From NCBI GenBank assembly GCA_033977485.1, contig CM066997.1:73564634-73628633 (forward strand): a stretch of DNA of 64,000 nt. The letters are read 5' to 3'. This DNA is from Hydrangea macrophylla. Taxonomy: Eukaryota > Streptophyta > Magnoliopsida > Cornales > Hydrangeaceae. The position numbers and the translations under genes are program-made. The first letter of the stretch is position 1; the number at the start of each line of letters is the position of its first letter. Under the pieces are notes generated by a model. That model was not told where the DNA came from, did no database searches, and was given only the letters and a program-made list of their open reading frames with translations. Of the stretch, positions 44,585 through 56,114 are shown piece after piece.

Positions 44585-44870
44585 GGGTAAATTGCACTTT
44601 TCACACCTAAAGTTTGGGTGGTTTGGCAGTTTAGACCCTAAAGTTTTAAATGTGGCATTTTGGTCCCTAAAATTTGTGATGATTTGCAATTTTGTCCCTT
44701 ACAACGATATTTTTTTTTAATGACAAAATTATTCGTCACTAAAGGGCTAATTAGACTTATTTGATGCAATTGTGCAATTTTACTAAAGCAAAATGCCACA
44801 TTAATTTGAAACCTTAGGGTCTAAAGTGTCAAATCATCCAAACTTCAATGGTGAGAAGTACAATTTACCC
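44585..44870. mobile_element. MULE-type MITE with perfect 9-bp TSD
   Basis: Ends GGGTAAATTGCACTTTTCAC and GTGAGAAGTACAATTTACCC are inverted, and homology extends over about 100 bp per arm. TATTATCTT is duplicated exactly at 44576-44584 and 44871-44879. No coding capacity. Confidence 0.92.
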
Positions 44871-44879
44871 TATTATCTT

Positions 44880-45322
44880 TTGTGAACATTCTATTTCCAC
44901 TTACACTAGGTCTCTGACCAAAAATCCTGCGCTCCATCCCTTTGTATAGAACTGCATTGTTATTGTGGATTTTAAAACAAAATTTTGTGAAACTAAAAGA
45001 TTGGATTTTACATTCAAAGTGCTTTCTATGGTTGCTGACAAAATTATGCATTTCTATGAGTTATTTTGTTTCATTATATTATGGTATTTTTTTTAATGCA
45101 TGTTATTGGTTTTTCTAATGTTTGTTTTAGTTGTTTATTTTGTTGTTGTGGTTTTGATATATATATATATATATATTGTTTAAGATTTTACTTTGCTTCA
45201 TACATGTACTTGAGGAAGCATGACTCTCTCACTACCCTTGTTGTTTTCCTTCTATTTTGCCTTTTTTTTTTTGGTTTCAAATTCCAACATATTGCTTTGG
45301 ATGTATATATACTTTGAATTAA
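44880..45322. other. Non-coding DNA between MITEs
   Basis: AT-rich, with an (AT) run at about 45158-45176. No gene or element ends are seen. Confidence 0.55.
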
Positions 45323-45822
45323 GGGTTAATTACATTTTACCTTCTATGGTTTGGTTCATTTTCACTTTATGTCTTGGTGCTTCGAAAGTAGACACTTAAC
45401 CCCTTAAGGTTTCGGATTAAAATTAAACTGTTAAACTTTTCATCAAAACTAATAAAAAGTCGAATATTGGTCAAAAATATTAACACTTGACCCCCTTGTA
45501 AGGTTAATTTTGGGGTTAACTCCTTATTTGGGAATAATTTTTCCATTTAACCCACCTATTTGGGGTTGATTTTTAACATGTAATCCCTTATGGGGCTAAT
45601 TTTGGGATTAAGTGCATGTATGGGGTTAATTTTGACACTTAAACTCTCTTATATGGGGCTAATTATAACACTTAGTTAATCCCCATGTGGGGATGTTTTG
45701 AGAGGAATTTAATAGTTTCACTTTAGTCCAAAACCACAGAGGGTTAAGTGTTCACTTTTGAAGCATATAGAGGGAATTAGTCAAAATAGATCACACCACG
45801 GGAGATAAAATGTAATTAACCC
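45323..45822. mobile_element. MULE-type MITE, 500 bp, 9-bp TSD (8 of 9)
   Basis: Ends GGGTTAATTACATTTTACC and GATAAAATGTAATTAACCC are inverted. The flanks TTGAATTAA and ATGAATTAA match at eight of nine positions. The interior (45480-45690) is a degenerate tandem repeat of about 45 bp around GGGGTTAATTTTGACACTTAA-like text. The same family recurs at 57731-58222. Confidence 0.85.
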
Positions 45823-46788
45823 ATGAATTAATGTAGGTTATATTAACAACTTCCTCTCTCATATGCATGGTCTAAAACTAAATTTAGTCGACATATTCTT
45901 AAATGACTCCATATTGTTTATAGCATGCTTAATATTCATGTTCTTACTTGGTGGCTCCAAAGAATATCCATTAAAAAAAACTAAGAGCATGTTTGGTATG
46001 CTGGATAAGGGATGGGATAGGATAAGCCTTATCCTATCCTACGTTTGGCACAGCCTATCCACTAGTTAAAGATATTTAGAACTCCTTTTTTTATCCCATG
46101 TGGGATAATCTATTAGGAGGTGCGAAAGGGCCAGATAAGGAGCAGCGGGATAAGAAAAATAGGACCACAGAAACAATAGGGTTTCAATGTTCTAAGGCAA
46201 ACAACTTCAAAGAGGTAAACTATCAAACATGGAATGTGCACCATACAATGCGAGATGAAAGCCTATACGAAATACATGAGATGGGGTTTGAAAACAAAGG
46301 GTTAAACAATCAATGATGCTTGACATTAAAGATGAAGGTCTTAGGTTTCTAACCCTACACAAATAAACCCCAGAAATGCTTCAAAACATTAAAACATTTT
46401 AGCACAAGAGGTCCAATGGTGGGGTTATGATCCCGAACCTACATAATCTAGTTACTCATGGTAAGGTGAACATAAATAACAAATAGAGGGATAAAGGAAG
46501 TATACCAAATCATTGGGAACTTCATCAAATACTTCAATAAAAGCTTGACTTTTAACATAAACTCCAATGTGTCAAGAATACAAAACCACACTTCTCTCTA
46601 TAGCAATTGTAGTTGGGAAGAGTAAATGGAAGATGAAACGTCAAACCCTAAGAGAGAGAAGATAGAAAACTAAGAAAAAATGACTGAAAAATAGAGATAA
46701 GATAACCCTAAAATGAATCTTCAACTATTTATACAAAACACAAAAGTGGAAATTTTGTAATAAGTTTGAAGTTTGAAAACACCATCGC
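45823..46788. other. Non-coding DNA with a degenerate MITE end
   Basis: At 45985-46150 there is an AAGAGCATGTTTGGTATGC end with GGATAAGG repeats, typical of a small hAT-like element, but no convincing partner end. The rest is AT-rich and has no recognisable gene. Confidence 0.45.
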
Positions 46789-46892
46789 GGATCGATCCAC
46801 TTGAAACTAGCGGATCGATCCGGTTTAAAGAATGAAGAACCCTGGGGCATTTCAAAGATGGGATCGATTCGCCTCATGTCTCGGATCGATCC
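46789..46892. repeat. Cluster of GGATCGATCC palindromes
   Basis: Palindromic GGATCGATCC occurs at 46789-46798, 46812-46821 and 46883-46892, with a one-base variant at 46861-46870. A similar cluster lies at 49370-49451 in the solo LTR. Confidence 0.85.
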
Positions 46893-47540
46893 GGTTCTAG
46901 CGGATTCAAAATCTTCTTTCAAGGCTTGAACTCCCCATTTAGCTCCAAAAACTTCAATTGTCTTAAACAACCTACAAAATAAGGGAAAACACGATGAAAC
47001 ATGAAAAATTATGAAAAGAAAATGTGTAACTAAAACTCATAAAGCTCTAAAGTTAGGGACTTGACATGTTCAATACATGTGTTAACATTGGAATATAAAT
47101 GCAATATTGGACACTAATCACATGTGGCACGGTACCCACAATTGGGCCACGCCCCATCGGCTAGATAATTGAACTAGGCACAAATGGCCCATGAAGGCCA
47201 GGCCCAAGATGTTTCTAAAACTAGCCTAAGGAGTAGCATAGGACGAGCTAACCCACCTCGGGCCAAGTACTGCGGCCCGCAGTGCCCGTCAACGCAACTC
47301 GGAGTCCTTATGAAAGAGTCCTATTAAGACTATACGAGACCTAACAGATAAATCTTATCCAAGAAGAGATATCTCCTAATCAATATTGCACTATGACAAC
47401 CTTTAGAAGTCCAACTAGGGAGGAGACTTTGGGTACAAACCCATCGTCATTCTTTGCAGGTGCTTGAGAGACTATCAACCAATCACCGCTCGTTAAGAGT
47501 TTGGCGTCAACAGCTTGGGTCCGTCTATTGGAATGCTTGT
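46893..47540 (+). mobile_element. LTR end and PBS region of a gypsy remnant
   Basis: The region 47100-47500 is non-coding and ends with a TTTGGCGTCAACAGC stretch and GGGTCCGTCTATTGG, which resembles a decayed Tat-type PBS. It is interrupted at 47541 by a solo LTR. Its continuation appears at 49741-50525, where a protease remnant is found. The 5' limit is not visible. Confidence 0.45.
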
Positions 47541-49740
47541 TGTACCTGAAAAGAAGGTTAGTGTAGTGTTAATATGTATTAATTAATGATCATTAATGCT
47601 TTTGATGGTTTAAGGTGGGTTATGAACCCACAGGTAAAAAGGTGTTCAGATGCGAACACATATGAAAGTTTCAAATCAAGTGAAACTGGTATAAACGTGG
47701 GACCTGATGAAGGTCTAAATGATGTGAATTGCATTTAGATGTAATTATATGCTTAAATGAATACTTGTTTTGTTGTTTAAAGATATTATGATGTCATATG
47801 TCAGGTAATGGGGACCAATTTAGGTACCCATGTGAGGGCGTATTTAAATACAGTTCATAATTGATAGGTTTAATAGCGACCTCATAATATATGTAGGACT
47901 ATGTTGGGGACCCATGCGGAAAATAGACTAAACCTACTTAGAAATGTTGGGTAGTTAATGAAATTAAATTGGGGGTTTCATAATAAAGCTTAAGAAGGTT
48001 TGGGGGCGTAATGAAATTTGAGGAAAATGAGATGTATATCTCTTTAGTGAGTCACATGGTGACTCATTTGCAAAATCAAAACAGATTAAGAGGAAGAGAG
48101 ACATGTAGAGAGAGAACCAAGAGCTTCGAAAAAGACGACGGGGGTTTCGCTCGACTTTTCGACGTCGTATTTTCACCGTCTGATGTTCATTTTTCGATCC
48201 GAGACCATATTTGGACTCGTGGAGGATTATCGCCAGTTAGGAATTGAGTTAGAAATTGACAAGAGTTGGGGATATCTAGGCCTTATTGGCTAATAAATCA
48301 AAGAGGTGAGAGTTCTAATCCCAAAAATTGGGTGTTTAGATATGTTCATGTGATAATTGTTATCTTAGAATGCTTAATTCATGTTTGTGTAGCTATAATT
48401 ATGATGAATTTGAGTAAAAGCATGTCAATGGTGTGAAAATTGCTATGCTTACATGCTAAGTTGCTTATATGCTTATGTGGATCAAAGGGAAGTCAAGTAG
48501 TGGTCACCATTTATAGATCCCATATGTAAAGGATAGGAAGCCCTCAATGAGTGGGGCGTGGTGACGAACACAATGAAATGACGGCGACGCCTTTAGGGTC
48601 ACAAAAGTGAAAGAGATGCTATATGCAACAAAAGAGTGAGGAAGATCCAGGGTGGGAAGGACCCGGGGGTGGTGGTTGTAATTACTTGACTTTCCGGAGA
48701 TCATTTTGTTGATGTTAATGATAATTGTTGCATTTACATGTTGAACATTCCAATAGCATGATTAGTTCTCTCACTAAGCGAAAACTTAAACGAAAAAAAT
48801 AGTTTTGGTTGTGGTTATTGAATAACCATCGTAGGTACCACGGGGGAAGATGAGAGGAAATGATCCGCACGACTGGTTAGGCATGGGGGTTGTGGATATG
48901 CCCATATGTTTAGGTGTTTAAATGCAAGGTGTAACTTTTGTATAATAGCATGTTTGAGCAACTTATGCTAGAGAAGTCTTTGTAATATGTCAAATTGATT
49001 TTTGATGTTGGTTATGTCTTATCATAGGAGTTGTTTGTTTTACAAGTCACAAGTTGCATAAGGTTGGGAAGGAACTTGGACATGTTAGGGTAATTTTGAT
49101 TATAAATTTAACTTGGTTTCCTTATGTTGAATGATTATGTGTATATAGGGAGAAATGTGGATTTTGATGCAAATTCATGATCCATGAGAGGAATTAGTGT
49201 GTATAATTTGTTATAGCACACACTTGGATATGTTGTGTTAATGTTTAGAAACACTTAGAAATGTTTTTGGAAATGTTTTTAATGTTCCCATGAAGTTTGG
49301 TTAAGTTTGGAATTGATTTGAACTTGTAAAATGATGTTTTTAGCAGCAGGAAACTGTTCTGCAGAAGCCAGATCGATCCGGACTTTTTCAGGGACATTCT
49401 GCCAAAAATTGCTAAGTCGGATCGATCCGGGTTCAAAGGGCGGATCGATCCACCCTATTTTACTCTGCCGTCAATTTTTACGAAAATGAACATAACTCTT
49501 TCTAGAAAATTTGAATTCGCGCACCGTTTTTTGCGTTGGAACCGGGACTCAAAGATCTATCTTTTGGTATGAATTGTGACTATATTTTATTTATAACCAT
49601 TATACCCTTGGGGCTGCTTTGTGTCGAAAAAGTTCATTTATGGTGTCTAAATCATGTTTTTCTTTATAATTAGAGGAAGATTTGGTGTGTGGGCTTTGTT
49701 ACACGCGTCCTAATCCGCCCGAGATGGGTTGGGGTGTGAC
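47541..49740 (+). repeat. Solo LTR related to the chromovirus LTR (about 2.2 kb)
   Basis: It begins TGTACC and ends GGGTGTGAC. It shares with the chromovirus 3' LTR several blocks in order. These include GGGGACCCATGCGGA-like and GTGGTTATTGAATAACC segments (48811-48827). The possible 5-bp flanks (CTTGT at 47536-47540 and ATTGT at 49742-49746) match at four of five. No internal gene or PBS remains. The ends are approximate. Confidence 0.65.
49370..49451. repeat. Second cluster of GATCGATCC palindromes
   Basis: GATCGATCC-containing 10-mers occur at 49370-49379, 49419-49428 and 49442-49451, inside the solo LTR. Compare 46789-46892. Confidence 0.85.
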
Positions 49741-50525
49741 GATTGTTCTTGAAAATTATCATTATGGGCATCACTCGATCCAGATTGAGGACCTCAGCTC
49801 GGTTAAAGGCTGCATCAAAACAAACCGAGCGAGGGGCGTACGATGGTGAAGGAAACACATGGTGATTGTCACAACCTATAGGAGACAGTATGCACGCTAT
49901 TCATACTAATTATGATGTTTCTAGTTCGACCAAACAGTCCAAGAAGAAGACCATGGAAGGTCTTTGAGATCTTCTTTCCCAAACTCCGAATTATTCCTCA
50001 GAAAAAAGGGTCAGAACAGATTCACTTCTTAGTTTCTCCGACGAGGACTTGGTAGGAGTGCATATCTCTCACACCATCGCCCTAGTAGTCAGCCTTGTCG
50101 TTGACAAGTTTAAGGTAAGGAGAGTTTTGATTGACAACGGGAGTACAATAATATCATCTTTCTTCATGCCATTGAAAAGATAGGCATTAGACCCGAAAGG
50201 ATGATCCCGACCAAAGTCATAACGGTAGGGTTCACCGGAGAACTCTCTACTCCCATTGGAGAGAGTTCGTTCCCCGTTATGTTCAGGTCGGGAGAGCTTC
50301 GCTCCATCTATGCTATGGAGTTCATGGTGGCCCAAGCCGCATCACCACACAACCTTATCATGGGACGACCATGGCTTAATGGACATGAGATAGTCTCATC
50401 GTCTCATTATCAGTGCATGAAGATGGTTATCGGGGGATGCGTATGCATCGTTCGAGAAAATCAGCTCACGGCCAAGGAGTGTCTTATAAAGTGGAATAAG
50501 ACGCTTGCCACATGGCAGCTCTGCA
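49741..50525 (+). pseudogene. Protease region of a gypsy remnant
   Basis: A frame gives SFSDEDLVGVHISHTIALV, then VRRVLIDNGSTIISSFF (protease site with Asp-Asn-Gly). A shifted frame gives RMIPTKVITVGFTGELSTPI and PHNLIMGRPWLNGHEI, the conserved second part of gypsy proteases. It is a Tat-style sequence in which the usual DTG is DNG. Downstream reverse transcriptase was not found. Confidence 0.7.
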
Positions 50526-50927
50526 ATTTTTCACATATATATATATATATATGACATTAAATCAAATTATATCCTTGCTAATTTTTCAATCCTATCTAAT
50601 CTAGTCTACTCTACATTTTAAAATCATATCTAATCTAATTTAATTAATTGATATCGCAAATTCAGTACTAAATTTTTAGTTTTATCAAACAAGTCCTTAA
50701 ATTTCAATAATTTTGTAGGGTTTTATTGTCAAATGTTTGGATTGTAACAACCCTCTCATGCATTGCAGGTGTTACAAAATAAAATCTTTTTTATGACAGG
50801 TGACAGCCTCTTTCTAAAATGCACCATGTAGCATTCAATTCCTAAAATATCACATATACAAATATACTTATTTGTATGTGTGGATACAGGATCCTAGGTT
50901 TTGCTTTTTCTTTCTTTAAAACAAAAC
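50526..50927. other. Non-coding DNA
   Basis: AT-rich with a short AT run at 50538-50552. It lies between the protease remnant and a minus-strand PBS/LTR. No gene is seen. Part of it may belong to the internal region of the element whose LTR follows. Confidence 0.5.
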
Positions 50928-50943
50928 AAATAGAGTCGCCACT
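50928..50943 (-). other. Primer-binding site, minus strand
   Basis: On the minus strand AGTGGCGACTCTA follows the LTR end. TGGCGACTC is the intact form of the motif seen (mutated) at 24040. Confidence 0.65.
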
Positions 50944-50945
50944 TC

Positions 50946-53900
50946 ATTTTGAGGAAAATTAAGAAACTATTTTAAAAGCAAACTGATCTTTTGGAAACCA
51001 GAGATTTCTAAGTCCGATGATTAAGGAATGAGAGGGGAAGGAGCCCGACAGACTAAAACACCCCCTCTCATCCTATCTCGTGATAGACCTCTACTCATCA
51101 TCCTTTTATTCGATTTAACAATTAAAATGTGCCCTCAAATAATACATATATGTGGATATACATTTCAAAAGCATGTAGAAAAGGGTGCAAAATTGCTAAT
51201 GATAAAACGGCATACAAAACCACATAGTTCAAATAGCAAGCAAAATGATATGCAATAGGGAACAAGGAAACTTACCCGGGATCCAACTGCAATCTAGAAA
51301 TGTACAATGCATACGACAAAATAGAAAACCCAAGAAAATGTCTCTAATCCATATATACATATAAGGCCAAATCCTAGTCTAAGATGTTGGACATAGATTT
51401 GAAAATCAATACAATCAAGAAATGAAATAAATGAGAGAAAAGTTGAGAAATTGTACCTTAATAGTGCTACAAAACAAAGGTTAGTCCACATGCTTTGAAC
51501 ACAAATAATAGCAAATCCTAAATCTAATGAGAATGGAGGAACTGGTGGAATTTATGAATTCAACATTAAGTTCAATCAATCATCATCTATCCCTATACTC
51601 TATAATCTAAGCACCCTAAAATACAAGTATTACCACCTAAACATGGTAATTATGAATGTATAAGCATGAACAAAGCATTATTGGTTGATTTGGATCATTT
51701 AGCCTCTAAATTTTAGTCCAAATATTCCTATTAAAATCATGATTTAAGTCCGAAGGCATGGAAAAATTATTTGGGTCATCATTGGTGAGATTCATAAAAA
51801 TCTGTCTCAGAATTCAAGATTTACAGAGAAGAAACCAAATATTCAAAAATAGAAAAGTCATAGTTCCCATGGTTGGATCTTAGTGATTTTTAGGTATGAC
51901 ATGCCTCTGTGAGTCTAGTTTTTAAAACAAAAGGAAAAGCAATGATCCAATGGTCCAATCTCTAGGAAGTGGACCAAGACCAGACATCACTCAGAATTTA
52001 CCAACTCTCTGTTCAAAGATCTTGTAAGATTTATTTAAAATAGCAATGTAACCTCAAACCTTTCAAATTTCTTGGAGAATCTTGTCCACTCATCATAGAT
52101 CATATAAAAAATTATTTAAAACCTAAGCTACTTGATTAAGGCTTTGATCAAAACACTTTGAAATGGGTTTACTGTTCTGGAATTCTGGACAGATAGTGAT
52201 GAGATTAGAAAAGCCATGACCAAACCATGTTAACTATATGATCCGACCAAAACAAAAAATCGTAGTGGTAAAATTAGATGTTATGGACACATTCCAATTG
52301 GTCTCATCCTAATCCAACGGATCATGATTTAATTAAAAATCTTTGATCTTAGCTTATCAATGAATTCACTGCACCATTGTTGAATTGTCACTTATTGTTA
52401 AATCCAACTTGACCCAAGAAATTCTAGAGAGATTTTGGGTCAAGGGATGATTATGACTACTAAGACAATAATCAAATTATCAATAAAGAGACTTTAATGA
52501 AGACCTTCATGGATCCACCCAACCTCATGAGCATACTTGAACACTTGGGATTATTTGAATCCAAACCATTAAGCCATGAAAATTGGTTTTCCCCAAGTCT
52601 AATTCCTCTCTCAAGTTGATGATCCTTGAGGAATTGAACCTATTTTATTTACTTCCCCTCTCAAAAAAATGATCCTTGGAGACTAAGAATACCATTCTTC
52701 ATGAACTTCAATGAAGTAGGAGATGAACTTCAATGAAGTAGGAGATGAACTTCATAAAAAAAAAAACTCAAATTAATGAACCCAAATCATGAATATGGAC
52801 TTGGATCCACCAGTTGTACATAAACATAGTCAAGATCAATCCCAATTCTCATGTAAGCCATTAAATAACAAAAAATTAAGAGATCAAACTCAAGGAATTC
52901 AAGTGAGATATTGAGGATCTCATTGATTCTCAAGAGAAGAGCATGAGCAAAGAGAAATGAAATCTAAATCCAAATGATGACCCAAGTCAAATTTCTCTTA
53001 GAAAACTTATTTTACATTAAATCCATGGTTGTTTAGACCCAAATCAACAAAATTCAATAAAAAATCAATCACAATTCAAGTGGTGTGTGATGAAATGAGG
53101 TTAGAAGGGACTTTTTGAAAAATGTGTAAAGAGCCTAAAGAAATCTATGAATTGTGATTGAATTTAGACTAAGAATGAACTAAGATTAGAGAATTATCTC
53201 TAAATTCCCTCAGATTTTCTTGGTTTTGGTGAAGATCTTCAATGGTCTTCAAGCTCTCAAGCTCCTCCAATGGCTTCCCTTCCAATTCTCTTAAAATTCT
53301 CTGATCAATTAAACTCACCAGTTCTCTCTAAATTGTCTAGCAATTGTCCAATCCCCCACAATGGAGATATACATCTCCTTATTTAGACCAATTGGGAGGG
53401 GCCAGTTCAGTAAATTCGAGGTGATCTTGCATGTGCAATGGAATCCTTGGGTGTTCAATGTATTTTAAAAAAAAATAGACTGGCGGCACTCGATGAGTTG
53501 TCCGCGGCACTCAGTGAATGCCGGCGCGGCACTCAGTGAGTGTCGTCGGCCACGCCGCGTGTCACCTCTTTTCCTTTTATTTTTGTTTTTTGTTTTCTTT
53601 TCCTTTTCTTTTCCAAACTCTTTTATTTTCTTCATTTCCTCTTATTTTCATTTCAAATTCTTTTTCTCTTTAAATTCATTTAAACAAAATTCGTTTCCTT
53701 GAGTAAAATGGACATATATATTTGTTTTGAACATTTTTCCTTTGATTTTCTTGATTTAATAAATAACATTCCATACGTATTTTCACACTCAAAATTCCAC
53801 TTAATACCTCATTTTTTGTCTTTTCCTTTTGAAATCTCGTAGTTGTTTGAGATTGAGAAGCTTTTCTGAAGAGCATGAATTACCTTTGAATACTCTGGAT

Positions 53901-53980
53901 TTCATCGATCATTATAGTCATTGGACTTAGAGGTAATAATCCCTTGAATTAGACGGTTGGTCAAAATTGGGGTATCTATA
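50946..53980 (-). repeat. Long LTR, minus strand (about 3.0 kb)
   Basis: Read on the minus strand it begins near 53980 with ATAGATACCCCAATTTTGACC-like text (the first TG appears changed) and ends near 50946 before the PBS. It is closely similar to 61666-64000, sharing for example GAAGGAGCCC, CTCTCATCCTATCT and CTTACCCGGGATCCA. A GC-rich block (53487-53556) with repeated CGGCACTC is near the 5' side. Internal genes next to the PBS are not seen, so it may be a truncated element. No coding sequence is supported. Confidence 0.65.
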
Positions 53981-54184
53981 GTATGTATATGTTTATAGAC
54001 ATATATGTTTCACTTCACTCCTTCATTCATACATTAAACACATTGTCATGACTTGCCACATACACATATCCTTCTAAATTCCAGCATTGTATTTGTTTCC
54101 AACAAGGGCCACCATGTGGCCCAAGCCCTTTGTGATGGCCAAATGTCAAGCTGAAAATAAATACAAGGGATAAATGCATATACA

Positions 54185-54348
54185 TATTAGAAATATAATT
54201 GGAAAAGAGCTCAAGCCTATTGTTACAAGTGTACCTGCAGTCACAGAGGATCACAACCCACTAATTAGTTAGACAGTTTCTCTAACCGATTCAGTTGAGA
54301 CTAAGAGTTGTAAATATATAGGTATTTGGTTACATTGTAAATGAAGCC
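54185..54348 (+). repeat. 5' LTR remnant of the copia element
   Basis: Starts TATTAGAAATATAATTGG and includes GTACCTGCAGTCACAGAGGA. It ends where the RT coding sequence begins. It corresponds to the first three-quarters or so of the 3' LTR. Confidence 0.85.
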
Positions 54349-55860
54349 ACCTCTTTCACCACAGCTAATAAATTTCTTGAATGGAGAGCTGCTATGGCTG
54401 AAGAATTTTCAACCCTTCATAAACAGGGTACTTAGTCCTTGGTCCCTCTTCCTTCCCACAAGAATCTGGTAGGCTGCAAGTGGGTTTTTAAGTTGAAATA
54501 TAATGCTAATGGTAGTATTTATAGACACAAAGCTAGATTAGAGGCCAAGGGTTTCCATCAGGAGGCTAGTATTGATTAGACATAAACTTTTAGCCCTGTG
54601 GTTAAACCAACTACTGTTCATCTTGTTCTTGCCCTTGCAGCTTCTTTTGGTTGGACTTCACGTCAACTTGACGTCAAGAATGACTTTCTTCATGGCACTC
54701 TAAAGGAAGAGGTCGATATGACCCAACTTGATGGCTTTATTGATCCATCTTTCCCCCACCGTGTTTGTAAACTTCATAAATCTCTGTACGATCTTTAACA
54801 AGCCCCACACGCATGGTATGATAAATTTACTTCTCACATTCTGTCCCTCCACTTTAAACAGTCTACAGCTGACCATTCCCTTTTGTCGACCATACTGGCT
54901 CTTCCCTTACCATTCTTCTCCTTTATTTGGATGACATTATCATCATAAAGAACAGTTCATCTTCTATTCAGGCTATTATCTCCAATCTTGCTTCACTCAA
55001 CTTTTGACATGAAAGACCTTGGTTGTCTTAGTTATTTTCTTGGTCTTGAAGTTTCTCATACTTATAACGGTCCGTACATCAAACAAGAAAAGTATCTTAA
55101 AGATGTTCTTGTGAAAGCCAATATGTCCAATTTTAAGTCAGTAAAACTTCCATATGCCTCTTCCTTCAAGGTTTGTCGCACCGATGGCACACCTCTTACT
55201 GATCCCACCTATTATCAGAGCCTTGTTGGTGCTCTGTAATATTTGACATTTACCTGGCCTGACATTTCATGTCCTATCAATCTCGCATGTCAGTTCATAC
55301 ACAACCCTATTGATGCTCATTTTTTACTTGTTAAGTGCGTCCTCAGATATCTTCAAAATACTTCCAACTTGGGACTTCACTATAGTTCTGGTAATCTCAG
55401 TCTCACAGCCTATTGCGATCCTGTTGGGCTGGGGATATTCTGGATCGAAGGTCCACCACAGGTTTTCTAGTTTGCTTAGGTAACATTCCTATTACTTGGG
55501 GTATAAAGAAGCAACAGACTGTGGCTGGCTCTTCCACAGAAGCAGAGTACAAAGCTCTTGCTATTACAGTTGCAGAGGTGTCTTGGTTAAGGATCTTATG
55601 CACTTATCTTGGTCTTTTCCTGAATGAATCTACCAAAATTCTTTGTGACAACATTTCAACAATGGCTCTGACTTCCAATCCTGTGTTTAATGCCCGACCA
55701 AAGCACATTGAAATAAATTTCCACTAGTTTCGAGAATAGGTCACTAGAAAGGCTCTAAGCATTGAATATATTCCAACTCATGAGCAACTTGCTGATATAT
55801 TCACCAAACTTCTAGCCTCTGCCAAGTTCTTATATTTTCAAGACAAACTCTTGTGCCTTC
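54349..55860 (+). pseudogene. Copia reverse transcriptase and RNase H
   Basis: Visible pieces in order: [68 protein letters not shown], then [12 protein letters not shown]. The catalytic YxDD box is not readable because of a frameshift near 54900. Later pieces are MKDLGCLSYFLGLEV, YQSLVGAL and PDISCPINLACQF. RNase H follows with STTGFLVCLGNIPITW, KKQQTVAGSSTEAEYKALA and CDNISTMAL. Stops fall at about 54434, 54580, 54797, 55237 and 55727. The frame also shifts near 55430. Confidence 0.88.
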
Positions 55861-55867
55861 CTCCCAT

Positions 55868-55882
55868 GAGTTTGAGGGAGGG
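55868..55882 (+). other. Polypurine tract of the copia element
   Basis: GAGTTTGAGGGAGGG lies directly before the 3' LTR start TATTAGCAAT. The sequence is typical of copia elements. Confidence 0.7.
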
Positions 55883-56114
55883 TATTAGCAATACAATTGG
55901 AAAAAAGAGCTTAAGCCTATTATTACAAGTGTACCTGCAGTCACAGAGGATCACTACCCAGCAATTAGTTAGACAGTTTCTCTAACCGATTCAGTTGAGA
56001 CTAAGAGTTGTAAATATATATATAGATATCCGGTTACATTGTAAATGATTAAGTTGAATGAAATGAGATCAAGTTCTCTCTGAGTCTCTTCTCTGTTCTT
56101 TCTATTTTCCTTCA
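55883..56114 (+). repeat. 3' LTR of the copia element (232 bp)
   Basis: Starts TATTAGCAATACAATTGG and ends TTCCTTCA. The usual TG start appears as TA in both copies, and CA ends the LTR next to the TSD. Confidence 0.85.

Larger units (their letters stand above)
54185..56114 (+). mobile_element. Internally deleted Ty1/copia element with exact TSD
   Basis: Terminal direct repeats (54185-54348 and 55883-56114) share nearly identical sequence over about 160 bp. ATACA flanks the element exactly (54180-54184 and 56115-56119). The first LTR runs directly into the middle of the reverse transcriptase; gag, protease and integrase are missing. Thus part of the first LTR and the 5' internal region were deleted after insertion. 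Confidence 0.9.

Noticed and set aside
44042..46150. The repeated structures of this region as a CRISPR array
   Set aside because: There is no regular repeat-spacer arrangement; they are inverted-repeat transposons with TSDs, in a plant genome.
47470..47535. A clean tRNA primer-binding site
   Set aside because: Only a partial resemblance (GGGTCCGTCTATTGG); no clear TGG start, so it is kept only as a weak element end.
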